64,000 nt of DNA, taken from Tillandsia leiboldiana. Taxonomy: Eukaryota > Streptophyta > Magnoliopsida > Poales > Bromeliaceae. Below the pieces are notes generated by a model that was not told the origin of the DNA, made no database searches, and worked only from the letters and a program-made list of their open reading frames with translations. The translations under genes were made by a program, and so were the position numbers. Location: positions 28,318,137-28,382,136 of the forward strand of contig CM055075.1 in assembly GCA_029204045.2 (NCBI GenBank), in the 5' to 3' direction. Shown here piece after piece: positions 25,008 to 39,881 of the stretch (position 1 is its first letter; each line of letters begins with the position of its first letter).

Positions 25008-27808
25008 ACTTTGAGCTTCAATTCACCTTTACAGAATTATTTTTTTTTTTTTATAAAAAAGGTTCTATGAGGACGAAAAATAAAAAGAAATTTAGTTGTT
25101 GAAATTTTTTTAACATAATAATTTAACAATTATAAAGAACGAGCAAACTCTCATATGTGATGATCAAACGGTTTTACGAATAACGATCCAACGGCCACGT
25201 CGAAGGTTCCAGCAGATTTTAATTCAGAGAGTTGGCTACATTGTGCGAGCCTGATATCGCCACGTGGCAGGATGTATAAGAAAAGAAAAAATTAATATAA
25301 GAATATTTTTAAACTGCAGAATAAGCGTTTTCAAATATTCATACAATATAGAAAATATCGACGTTTCAAAAAATATTATTATTCGAATTTTTTATTATAT
25401 TAAATTAATTTATTAAATAATAAATTTTATTATTATTTTTAATTTTTTAATTATTTAAAATAATATTTTAAAATATTAAAATATATTTTATCGACCCTTG
25501 ACATAAATTTATATGCAAGCAGATGCTCTTAATTCAGAAAAGGAGCAGCACCATGTGGAACGCGTAAATATGTGACCCAGAAAAGCACTGCACCAAGGAT
25601 CTAGGATTATCAAAACTACTCCATTTATAATTTTTTATTTATTAAATAAGTCGAATACAAACTAACTCATTATATATTATATAATACGTGGTGTCAAAAA
25701 ATTTAACCTATACATATCTAATATACATATCTAAAATAAATCCAGCCGAATATAAATAAGTTAATTCCAGTTCCTGTGACTGCGCTAGCTCCCAAACTGG
25801 TGGCAAGAAACCTTTTTGATTGAACGCTGTCCACCACGTCAGCAGAGGAGCAAAGTAAATGACATGGTGGACCGGGCCGACCACCTGTCCCTACGTTTTT
25901 TTTTTTTTTTCTTTAATGCGAATAGTTCTTGCGAAAATATAACTGTAGGAATGGTTCTCTTCTGGTGCATAAGATAAATTGAATATAATAATTTATTATA
26001 TATATATATATATATATATATTTTATTTAGCCACTTAAAATAAATTATTGTATTTAATTTAAAATTTTTACTTGATCGTTTTTATCATGGGAATAAAAAA
26101 AATATATCATTCCTGCCGTTATAATTTTAAAAGACCAAATTGTGAAAAAGAAAAAAAAAAAAAAAAATGGGAAAAAAATTACTAAATACAAAAGGGTCTT
26201 GTCTCGGGTCCATTATTTGACCGGTTTTTATTCTCCGTAGGAGGCATAGAGGGTTTGTGGTTTGTGTGGGATGTTGGGTGGGCGGGGGACACGTGGACGA
26301 ATGGCTGTGGCCCACTTGGCACCACAAGCCTAATGAGGACACAAATTTGGTAGGACATATAACGTAGTACGCATCTCGTATCAGTATCTTATGTGCACCG
26401 CCACCTGTACGCTTACGATTCCGTAAAAAGTATCACTATACATGCATCTCCCGTACAATTTTAGATAACCTATAGCAATAGTCCTCGCCTATTTTTAGTT
26501 CTCAAACTATCCGACAAAATTACAACCGAGTCCCACCTTTCACTTTCGCAATTCAAACCCGACAAAAAATGTAATTTGGCCGCATCAGTACAAATGACAA
26601 AAAGTATGGAAACAGCCACGCAAAAATATTTTATACTACTTTTATTATTAAAAGATAAATATTTAAGGGTAGAGCTTATATATTTTCAAAAACACAAATT
26701 TATTTATATTTATAAATTTTTTATTATTAAATTTGTATCGAGATCCGTGTTATTATATTTTTTTTTCTCTCTATTTATTTGACTTTTAATAATACAAATC
26801 TCAATGCAAATTCAATGAAATAAAATTTACAAGTATTGATGAACTTGTGCTTTTGAAAGTATATAAGCTCTACTCAACACTTAATTATAATTTTTCTGTA
26901 AAAATTAAAAATTAATTACTAAAATAGAACATGCATAATGCTTGAGTATATATAAATGAAGCTATTATTTATATACAAAAGAGGATGTTTTGTTGTTTGA
27001 TAAATAAAATATATTTTAATCAAAATATATATATATATATATATAAAATTATAATTATATAATTATAATATAATTGTGACTTTTTTTTTTTTTGATATAT
27101 ATAGTTCCTTGCTATTCTGGGACGAAGAAAGAAATTAGAATTTAATCCTGAGAGGATCAAAATATATTCAAATAAAAATTTTAGCACATAAATATAAATA
27201 TATCTAATTAATTTTTTTAAAAAAATATATATTAATTTAATAATTAATATAAAAATATTAAAAGTATTTTAAAATTTATGGGCATTTAATTTTAAATTAT
27301 TTTATTTATATTATTATATTTAAATAACTAGAAATTTTACTAAATCTATTTGTAATTTAGTTAACGATCGAATTCTTAGTACTTTTAATAAATAAAATTA
27401 TAATATTTAATGACTAGTAGATTAAAGAGCTATTAAATTTAGTATAATATTTTATTTTATTAAATAAAATATCTCACCTAAAATAGTTAGAAATTAAAAA
27501 ATATATATAAGGGGTTAAGAGATGTATTTCAAAATACTTTATATGTATGAGACTCTTAGTATATTTTAATCTATTTAAAATACATACAAAGAGAAAAAAG
27601 AGATTTATATTTGCACAAAAAATTATTAAGCAAATATTAAAAAATTGATGAAGGTCATGACTATCTAAAAAAAAAAAAACAAAATTAAATAAGTATTTAG
27701 GACTATTAAGCAATATTAAAAAAGTTGAGGAGGATCATGACCATTTTGGGTCTTAACATGGCGTAGGGCTACTATAATCTTATGAGTATGAATCTTTTTA
27801 TACTCAAT

Positions 27809-28060
27809 ATTTTTTCGCCCTTGGATAAAGGTATGTGCGATTAGGATGATAGTGGTTCCTCTAGAATTTACTGGGTTATTGGTGAAATAGTATAAATTAT
27901 AGGGAACCAATATAATTCTAACCGTAAATTCATAATTTTTTCGTCCCTGGATGAAGACATGTGCGATTAGAATGATAGTGGTTCCTCTAAAATTTACTGA
28001 ATTATTGATGAAATAGTATAAATTATAGGAGACCACTATAATCATAACCCTACATTTTTT
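27809..28060. repeat. two tandem copies of a ~126-bp unit; motif dispersed further downstream
   Basis: Unit 1 starts near 27809 and unit 2 near 27935. Both read 'ttttttcg..cctggat.aag', then 'tgtgcgattag.atgatagt', 'ggttcctct.', and 'gaaatagtataaattatag'. A partial third start follows at about 28051. The core motif recurs at about 31916-31990 and 32204-32257, so it belongs to a dispersed family, perhaps a non-autonomous transposon. Confidence 0.65.
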
Positions 28061-28203
28061 TATCCAAAAGATAAAAATTTATGAATACTAAAAAATTTAT
28101 TCATAACAGTATAGTAGTCGGACCTATAACAGTACTCCGACCCGGACTATTCTGAACGTGACTTGCGTTGTAGGGGAATTAACAGCAATCACAAGTACGT
28201 GCC

Positions 28204-28267
28204 CACGTGCCGTGTCCCACGTGCGAGCAGTGTCTCAAACTAAAGTGTGTGACCCGATTCGCACGTG
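28204..28267. promoter_or_regulatory. cluster of three G-box (CACGTG) cores
   Basis: CACGTG occurs at 28204-28209, 28218-28223 and 28262-28267. G-boxes bind bZIP and bHLH factors in plants. The nearest annotated gene is several kilobases away, so no target can be named; the cluster could be a relic of a promoter carried here by a transposon. Confidence 0.35.
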
Positions 28268-28576
28268 CTCCGAAACCGGTAAATGCCATTGCTGATCAGT
28301 GTTCCTGCTGTGCAATTTTATTTGTAGAATTAATAATAATTTGATCGCTTATCAACTGAAAAATACATTTAAATTATTTATATCGAATCAGCTTAAAAGT
28401 TTTGTGTTTAGAAAAAAATTTTTGAGGATATTTTAAATATTGATGATAAATTTGTAAATTAATGCGGTATTTTGAATGTCTTCGTATAAAATATGGTCTT
28501 AATTAAAATTATAACATTCGGTAAAATGTCATTAGGTAATTTTAATTTTTTAATGTTAATAAGTTAAATTTAATGC

Positions 28577-30657
28577 GGTTGGAAATAGTAATCCAAATTT
28601 TATTTAAAAGTTAGTTTGAGATAGAGTTTATTCAAATTATATTTAAAAATTTGATTTGTGATCTGTTATGATTTGATATTTAGGTATGGTAATTAGATGA
28701 AGAGAGAAAAGACCACAGTAGACATGGTGGCATAAGGTTAAGGATGTCGTTGAGGATGTAATTGATGGTGTAATTGAATATTTTTTATTGATAAAAAATT
28801 AATTTTTCTCCAATATCTCTTCTTTATATTTTTGTATTTTAAAATTTTAAATCCTGAATTACATAATCGATATCAGCGTGAATACCGCTTTCAACAATTC
28901 GTATCAAAGATTTTTTACATTTCCAACCATTGGTATCTGAGCTAGAAAGTATCACACGGAGCCAGAAAGTACCAGAAGGAGACGAAAAGTACTGAACGAA
29001 TTCTAAGCCAGACGACAACATATTTGAAATAATACAGAACCAATGTACCAGATAGCTACATCAAAGTCAAGCTTAGCAAATTGAAGAAGGTGACGTCCAG
29101 GTGAAATCGAAGCAAAAGAATTGTTTCGAAGAAGTTGGCCTCTGCACAACACACGAGAGAAGGTGGTTGTGACGCTTGATGAAAAGAGAGCGAGGAGAGC
29201 CCGTGAAGAAATCAAAAAAATTATCCAAATAGTCAGTGGGGTTAGGCAAGCAAACCGAAGTATAAAAGACTCGGTGAGACCTCGATGAAATAAGGATGTC
29301 ATCCGAATAAGAAGATACAAGTTTGAAATTAAGTTTTCAGTTTTTCTAGTTTCGTTATGGATTTAGATTGGTTTATTCAACTTAGTTTACCAAAGTTCGA
29401 TGGAACGAAATTTAAACGATGAAAAATTATCATTCGATATTTTTTAGAATCTCAAGATTTGTGAGATGTGGTAGAGAGTAGAAATTATGAAAAAAAATTT
29501 AGTAAAGAAGAATTTGAAAAGTGAGATAGAAAAGTTCTGTCATATATTTTTCAAACAGTGGATTTATCGTTGTTTGAAAAAATTTCAACTACAAAAACGG
29601 CACGAGAAACGTGGAGAATTTTAGCAAAAATTAGAGGAGAAGATTTGCAAAAAGAGAATGTAATTCAAGAAGAAGAAGAAATTAAATCCAACGGTGAAGA
29701 CATAGAAACCTCAGTTTATAACGAAATTTAGAAAGAAAATCCTAATCAAGAATACACAGAAGATTTGATTTACGAAAAATATACTGATGATCAAAACGGT
29801 GAGATCCAAGCCGACGAGAAAATTCACATTGATAATTTAAGTAAAGAATTTTCTTGCGATGAAATAATTACCGATCAAGTCAAAGAGATTGTTGACTCTT
29901 TTCCTAATGTTATTGAAGAAATTTTCATATATCATAACGTGGAAGAAGAAAAGAATGAGACGGACAAAAATATAAAATTAAAAATAAATAGTTTTGATAT
30001 AGTGCAAGGCGCACACATTGAAACCAGTGAACCTACGGATCCAGATATTTGTAGAAACCCGCAGATTTTTAAGGATGATGTGAATAATCAAAATTACATG
30101 TAGCAAAAATTTCGCGCATGGCAACATTATTGTATATATATCATGCTACATAACTCGAATACAACAACAACAGCAATGGAGATTGCAAAATCACAGCAAT
30201 GGAGATTGCAAAATCAAAATGAGCGTTTCACGAAATTTAGTATTCGAAGATGAAATTTGAATTAAGGGAGGAGGTTAGAAATAGTAATTCAAACTTTATT
30301 TAAAAGTTAGTTTAAGATAGAGTTTATTCAAATTATATTTAAAAGTTTGATTTGTAATCTGTTATGATTTGATAGTTATATATATCTAGGCATGGTAATT
30401 AGATGAATAGAAAAAGGAACACAGTAGACATTGTCGGACCACAGTAGACATGGTCGTATAAGGTCAAGAATGTCGTTGTCATTGAGGGTGTAATTGAATA
30501 TTTCTTATTGATAAAGAATTAGTTTTTCTTCAATATTTTTTCTTTATATTTTTGTATTTTAGAATTTTAGATCCTGGGTTACATAATCGGTATCAGCGGT
30601 ATCAGCGTGAATACCGCTTTCAACAATTCTTATCAGGAATTTTTTACGCTTCCAACA
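28577..30657 (+). mobile_element. decayed, short LTR retrotransposon with both LTRs, PBS, PPT and target duplication
   Basis: The 5' LTR spans about 28577-28929 and the 3' LTR about 30273-30657. They share the whole framework but differ by many substitutions and small indels; the 3' copy has short local duplications of 'ccacagtagacat' and 'cggtatcag'. AATGC flanks both ends (28572-28576 and 30658-30662). Right after the 5' LTR, TGGTATCTGAGC at 28931-28942 is one mismatch from the initiator-Met tRNA primer site (TGGTATCAGAGC). AAGGGAGGAGG at 30264-30274, just before the 3' LTR, is a polypurine tract. The internal region is only about 1.3 kb and holds a broken gag-like frame, with no protease, integrase or reverse transcriptase. 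It is an old, non-autonomous copy. Confidence 0.88.
29357..30103 (+). pseudogene. gag-like (Copia-type) retrotransposon pseudogene
   Basis: From the ATG at 29357 one reading frame runs to the stop at 30101-30103 with no frameshift but four in-frame stops (near 29420, 29462, 29522 and 29728). The product resembles the N-terminal gag region of plant Ty1/Copia elements (UBN2-like), with an LPKFDG-type start and a helical, charged middle. All four stops sit in codons that are one G-to-A change from TGG. The stretch after about 29640 is Glu/Asp/Lys-rich and not recognisable. It is non-functional as it stands and has no pol part. Family assignment rests on memory of the motif pattern. Confidence 0.7.
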
Positions 30658-33956
<3,299 letters not shown>

Positions 33957-34294
33957 TTCTATTTAAACCCTATTGGCCAAAGGACTCTCTAGTAGCTCCT
34001 TGTGTTCCCTCTCTCTCTCTCCCTTTCACTCTCTCTCTCTCTCTCCCTTTCACTCACATCACTTTCTCTCCATTCCTTTGTTAGCTCCAAAATTGTGGAG
34101 TATTTTGGTGACACATTGCTTGGTACTCCCAAGTCCCAAGGGAGCTCAATGTGCCACACAAAGATGATGTGAGAGAGTGAGATTGATAGAGAAAGTGTGT
34201 GTGCCAATATATGCTTGGGTCCATTCTCTTCCTTTGTGTTCTTTAATTTGTGTTCATTTGATCCCAATCTCTCTCTCTAGACTAGTTGGAAAAA
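33957..34294 (+). promoter_or_regulatory. likely core promoter and 5' UTR of the LAZY-like gene
   Basis: TCTATTTAAACCC near 33957-33969 is a plausible TATA box. It is followed within about 40 bases by CT-rich tracts of the kind found in plant leaders. The ATG of the tiny first exon follows at 34295, implying a leader of roughly 300 nt. Confidence 0.4.
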
Positions 34295-34554
34295 ATGAGG
34301 GTAAGGATTATTCGCAAGGAATAAACATTGAATGTATGAGAATTGAGAGAAGCTTCATTCTCATAAGTTAGAAACCAACTTACTAATTGAATTATTTATC
34401 TTTTTTGGCTGTAGATCTTAAATTGGGTGCAGAACAAGTTCAACGGAACACAAGAAAAGAAAAGATCAAATGAATTTTCGAGTTCGGCTCACTGTAAGTG
34501 ATTGTCACCTCTACTCAATACATTGATACATATGTTACCAATGGATTTGCACCC

Positions 34555-34627
<73 letters not shown>

Positions 34628-34808
34628 TCTCAAAATTTAGTTTCTTTCTTTTTTTTTGCCTATATTTGTTTTGCTTTTAAATAAAAGTGAGAATGGTATT
34701 CTTTTTCTATAAATTTGCTCTATTTCTTCATGTTTGAAATGATTTAGATGCATCTATAATTTTGTTAGCTAACATTAATGGTGAAGAGTGTATCATGCTG
34801 CTTTGCTT

Positions 34809-34839
<31 letters not shown>

Positions 34840-35954
34840 ACACTAAAAAATGTTGAGATCTCGCTCCAAGGCCTAACTTTAATTCTTATTTGATCTATAT
34901 ACTCCTTATAGTTAATATAGTGATCAAACAAAACCTAGGGCCTAGTAGGTTTCAAAATGCACATTTTTTATCAAACTAGCATTCTCACTCTGTTTTATTT
35001 CAAAATTCTTTCTATTGTTTTTTAGATAATCGCACCGATGATGCTCGCAACATAGAGATCGACAATTGGCCTCGATCCTTGCTATCCATTGGGACCTTCG
35101 GAAACAAGGACTCGAATGAAGAGCCACATGAATCATTAGAAGATCAGCGAGCCTCTCAAGATGTACCGGATTTCACGATAGAAGAAGTAAAAAAATTGCA
35201 AGAAGAACTAGCGAAACTCTTGCGTCGCAAGTCGAAGTCGAGCTTTCGTAAATCCTCGAGCGGAGAAGAAGAGAGGGCCAACCTTCCATTGGATAGGTTT
35301 CTAAATTGTCCATCTAGCTTAGAGGTCGATAGGACCGTCGGAAATAAAAGCACCGATAATTCGGATTACAACGAGATAAACGGCAATCTCTCGCCGAATA
35401 CGAAGATCATCTTATGCAAGGCGAGGGAGCTTCTCGCGAGTAAGCACAACGCGATTAAGCAAAGATCTCTCACATTTCTTCTTAAGAAGATGTTTGTTTG
35501 TAGAGGTGGCTTCGCACCCGCTCGGAGCTTCAAGGATCCCTTGATGGAATCGAAGACGGAAAAGGTATAATATTTTCATTTCTTGCAAACATGTGTGCAA
35601 TTGTCAAATCGCTATTTCTAAGTCTGTTTTTCTTCCTCCTTGTGTATTTGTTTGACATAGATTCTAAGGACAATAATTCAAAAGAAAATGTTTTCTCAAA
35701 GTGCTTCTCCTTCGACAACGACGAAGAGGTGCTTGGAGAATAAACCTACGGAAAGAACACGAAAATGCGATGAGGAGGAAGAGGAGAGAAGCGAGGGCAG
35801 GTGTAAATGGGTCAGGACTGATGCAGATTGTAAGTTCATGAACCTTCTTCCACACACATGAAAAGAACCCAAATTTACAACTTAAGCATGTTTAAGTTTA
35901 CTTATTGAGGTTTTTTCTCTGCCTTTGTCTTTAGATATTGTTTTAGAGATGTAA
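34295..35954 (+). CDS. LAZY/DRO1-like protein (IGT family), gravitropic set-point regulator
   Basis: Five exons: 34295-34300 (ATGAGG only), 34415-34493, 35026-35564, 35661-35829 and 35935-35954, giving 270 residues. A six-nucleotide first exon is a known hallmark of IGT genes. Exon 2 encodes ILNWVQNKFNGTQEKKR, the conserved N-terminal block. WPRSLLSIGTFGN at about 43-55 contains the family-defining IGT motif. Exon 4 starts ILRTIIQKKMF, and the C terminus KWVRTDADYIVLEM is the conserved LAZY tail that TAC1 lacks, so this belongs to the LAZY/DRO1/NGR side. Family members act at the plasma membrane and on statoliths to set polar auxin flow and thus root or shoot angle. The Ser/Glu/Lys-rich middle is variable in the family. 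Intron 2 contains a (TA)n tract at 34557-34625. I cannot say which paralogue this is. Confidence 0.93.
34557..34625. repeat. (TA)n microsatellite in intron 2 of the LAZY-like gene
   Basis: About 34 TA units lie between exons 2 and 3, where length polymorphism is likely between individuals. Confidence 0.95.
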
Positions 35955-37184
35955 ACTACATTGCATTGAGATATCAAATGGTGAGACTCCAATCTAACCT
36001 TCTTTTAAGGTTGGCTTACTCTTTCAAAACTCAAAACTCATAGACGTTGAAAACAGTGTGGAATATCTTGCAAACACGTCGAACTTACAAAGTCTGTGTA
36101 TTTTCTGTCATCATACACTCCAGGGCAATCGCACGAAGATGAAAGCTTCATTGACGATTGTACAAAACAATCGATCCGCCAAAGAATCCTAGTCGTTAGT
36201 ACTCGCTGCATGAAGTCGAGCTTATTACTAGCCCTTGTGCTCCGACGTGTGCAATCGATCGCCAATTATAGTTTTATTTATATGAGTTCACACCTTTTTT
36301 TTTTGTGGAATGCAATGTACCATTCTACAATTATTGTTAACTTTCCATGTTATATAGAGTGACAATAAAACTTTTTCGGTTCTCGCTTATGTCGCAAAAT
36401 TAAAGCATGATTTTACTTGATGTTACGCATTATATTATATAAAGCGTTGTTCGCCTTTTTAAATGTATAAGCACTTTGGGCATCTCAAGTAAGGGGCTTT
36501 GCTTGTGTTTGCACGCGCGCGCGAGAGTGTGGGAATTGGAGTGTGCATAAAGAAAAACTCATAAGATACAAAATTGCACACATTGCAAACGATAAACCAA
36601 TAATACACCAATATTTTGCTAGAAATTAAATATAAAATACTTAAAATTGTACGAATCAGCACGAAAGAAAACTAGGGTCTATGTTCGAGTAGGTTCGAGT
36701 CCGAACCAGATCAAAATCGGATATTCGGGTCGGAGCAGCAACTCTATCTACCAAAGTCCAAATCCACAATGACTAGTCATACAAAAGCTATTCACAATTA
36801 TTTATTTTTTTTTTTAATTGAGACTAATTTGGGAGACTTATACGGATGGGAAGTGAATGATTATGTGGGGGCCCACAAGTGTGAAAATGGTTGGGCCGGG
36901 CCAACTGATTACTGGGCCGAACCGATTTATATAAGGCCCAAATTAGGCTGGCAATAGAAATATATTTCCTAGACCAGGTGCACCACGTCATCGTAAACCG
37001 CACGCAATCCGGTCTACGGATGAGGTGGTGGACCAAGTCCAGCTAAAGTTTATCGAATCTATCAAACTTGATTTATTTTATTTTATTTTATTTTATTTAT
37101 TTATTTTTATGAACATTATAATAATAATAAAAAAAAATAAAAAAAAAAAAAGTCAAAACGAGAGGGTGAGTAGAGAGTACCCTG
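35955..37184. other. LAZY-like 3' flank and LSM1 upstream region
   Basis: No further gene is supported. Short open frames at 36096-36362 and 36769-36957 have no recognisable domain and no homologous partner exons; the first is probably transcribed 3' UTR or read-through. An (A/T)-rich low-complexity stretch at about 37070-37152 precedes the LSM1 leader. Confidence 0.5.
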
Positions 37185-37477
37185 TTGCTTCGATTCGATC
37201 ACGAGAGGGGAGGGAGCGGAGTAGAAACCCTAGCGAGAGAACCAGTGGCTCCCTCGATTAGGGTTTCTATTCCTCCTCGTAGAATCTGGTTGCAGTTTCC
37301 GCGATTTGTGCGCCTACGCGAAGCTAGGGTTTCGAAAGTTCGATTCTTTTTGGGGGGATTTGATTTGGTGTGCGGGGTGGGGGAGATTTGTCGGAGGATT
37401 CGAGTCCCCAATGCAATTTGTGGCGATTTCGCGGAGCTTTTCGGTGGTCTTTGAGAGGTTTATGGATTTAGGGATCG

Positions 37478-38937
37478 ATGTCGTGGGCTGGATCGGATGA
37501 TGTGTTCCTCTCGACCTCGCTCGCTAGTTACCTCGATAGTAAGTCTCTTTAATTCGCCTGATTCAATAAATTTCCTGTTTTGGGATTTGTTCGCCATTGT
37601 TTCAATGAGATAAGTATTAAAAATTGCATCTTGTGTTCTAGATTTTAGTTGATCATATGTCCTCCTCGCATTTCTATTTTTAAAAATCTGATCTTGCTTG
37701 CAAGGAGGTGAAGGAACTGTGAACTCTTAGGTTAGAGTGGATAGATAGTTAATTTACTGCTTATTGATACTTTACACAGGTTATTTGTGTCACTATAGCA
37801 TGTCGAATTTACAAATTTTGCTCAACATTTCTCACATTTTTAGTGGTTTATTGCATGTGGGTGATGTTATTACTTGAAGCTTGTTATTGAATTTGTGAAG
37901 TTTTGTGCTACTTTAGGATGATAACAATTTCTTCATTTGTTGATTTTCGCTGCTTTGGTGTTCCTCAGTCCGATAAATTGTGTACGGAAAATGTCATATG
38001 CTGTAGTGTTGATTGCTCATGTCCATGATGAGATTGAGCTGATTATGAGAAAACCATTCCTATATTTATATGATTTTCTTTTTAATTTGTTATGTATCCT
38101 ATTGTAATGATGTTAGAATTATCACCTCTTTGAGTCATGCTTTCAGCATTTGAATATGATGTCAAAAGTATCACTTTTATGTTGTTTATTTTTACAGAAA
38201 AGCTGCTCGTATTATTGCGGGACGGACGTAAACTTCTGGGCACTCTTCGCTCCTTCGACCAATTTGGTATTCATCACTCCAATCCTTAAAAGAGTGACAT
38301 CTAGGCTCAGACGCTTATGTTAGCGGCGGTTCTTTTTTCATCTTTTGCAGCAAATGCTGTTCTTGAGGGTGCTTGTGAACGAGTAATCGTAGGAGATCTG
38401 TATTCCGATATTCCATTAGGTCTTTACGTGATTCGTGGGGAGAATGTTGTCTTGATTGGAGAACTGGTACTAAACTCTCCTATTATCTTATTAATAATCT
38501 TTTAGTATAGTTAATAAATACTAAACTTGACCCATAATGTGGTTTCTGATTGTAGGATTTGGATATTGAGGAGCTTCCTGCCCATATGATTTGTGTTTCG
38601 GCTGCGGAGATTAGAAGGGTAATGCTATTGTTAGATCAATTTTTTTTAATGATCTGCAGCGTCTTTCTAGTTCTAGTAAGATTTCTAGTTCCCATATTGT
38701 GGCTTTGATCTTTGCATTCTAACTTTTCTGTCCAAGGGTTGGCTTGATCTTTGCATTCTAACTTTTAAGCCTGATCCAGGAATTTGTTGTTTATTACCTC
38801 TTATTTCGCACGTCGCCATTTGATTATAAGACTGTTCCACTGTAATGTTCTCTCCGCAGGCGCAGAAGGCAGAAAGGGATGCCACAGATCTCAAAGGCTC
38901 TATGAGGAAGAGAATGGAGTTTCTTGATCTAGATTGA
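37478..38937 (+). CDS. LSM1: Sm-like protein LSm1 (cytoplasmic mRNA decapping activator)
   Basis: LSm1 is the defining subunit of the cytoplasmic LSm1-7 ring, which binds deadenylated mRNA 3' ends and promotes decapping in P-bodies. Five exons, 37478-37538, 38198-38266, 38351-38466, 38556-38618 and 38860-38937, join to 128 residues, the length of plant LSM1. The Sm1 motif region reads KKLLVLLRDGRKLLGTLRSF and the Sm2 region reads LGLYVIRGENVVLIGELD. The C-terminal helix EIRRAQKAERDATDLKGSM and the end EFLDLD are LSm1-specific, which separates it from other LSm proteins. Two AAACCCTA-type boxes occur in the leader, near 37224 and (inverted) near 37258. It is convergent with the eEF1B gene, with about 0.9 kb between the two stops. 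Confidence 0.97.
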
Positions 38938-39347
38938 GAGCTCAGAGACCTCTTTATAAAATTCTATTATCACCTTGTAATGTTATTGAAGTTTTTTTTT
39001 TTTTTTTTTCCCTTAACCGCAAATTTTATCGCGGTTTATTTCAGTGATATGCCACAAAATGCCTTGTTCTCTCCGCCATCCGCAGCAGGTGTGCATTTGG
39101 TCTTGTAATTTGTCAGAAGCATAAGACTTCCTTCAACATGGCAGCTATCTTCTGCTGCTGAAAGCATGCTAATTTTAAATTAATGTTGTATTGTTGAGAT
39201 TTATTGCTACAGTGTGTATTCTTTACTGTGTCTAATTTGGTTAGTGATGATTTTTGTGATTTAAAGGTGCTTTTCTTATCCAGCAAATTGTGTTTATTGT
39301 GACTCACTGAAATTACTGAAAAATGCTGCTACACCAACTCATCTAAG

Positions 39348-39381
<34 letters not shown>

Positions 39382-39881
39382 TTTTTTTTATTTATTATAT
39401 ACATGTGGTGTCTAAGTGGTATTGATGGTAGGAGATGGAGAGTATGAAAAGTGCACCCCCTTTATATTAAAAGAACAAAATTTAAAACTAAGCCTTTTTT
39501 CCAAGTATAATGATATTACTTCTTTTTAAGAGAGTTACATACAAAACTACATATTTTGTATGCATGTAGTGATCCAAATAACCAGATTATTTATTATTCC
39601 TGTGCGTGTTGCAAGCAAACGAAGATCCAATGTTTACAACACGAGAGAACATCATAAAACAAAAACAATTTGCTTCATTCAGATTTCAAACACAGCCATC
39701 AAATCATATCGACGAAATCGACTAAACCTCGCACAAGTAGCAAGAACGCACTCAGCAGAAGTTTAACTTAATAACAGTTTACGACACAGGTTCTCTCACT
39801 CTTAAAATACCTAAAATTAATAACAAAACCCCATCCTGCCTTAAGACCTTCCAATCTTCTTGTACTGCAAGCCAAAGAATT
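38938..39881. other. convergent 3' region between LSM1 and eEF1B
   Basis: This holds the 3' UTRs of two convergent genes and a T-rich low-complexity stretch at about 39349-39392. No further gene is visible. The spliced 3' UTR of eEF1B starts at 39881 and runs leftward. Confidence 0.5.

Larger units (their letters stand above)
25013..28576. other. AT-rich intergenic DNA
   Basis: No gene is seen. There are short (TA)n tracts at about 25995-26020 and 27026-27045, a CACGTGGC-bearing stretch around 25260, a tandem duplication at 27809-28060, and three CACGTG boxes at 28204-28267. Open frames here are short and without recognisable domains. Confidence 0.6.

Noticed and set aside
35079..35570. LAZY-like protein starting at 35079
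   Set aside because: That start is a TTG inside the conserved WPRSLLSIGT block; exons 1 and 2 upstream restore the family N terminus in frame.
36096..36362. 88-codon open frame downstream of the LAZY-like gene
   Set aside because: It lies after the LAZY stop codon, shows no family features, and most likely falls in 3' untranslated or flanking DNA.
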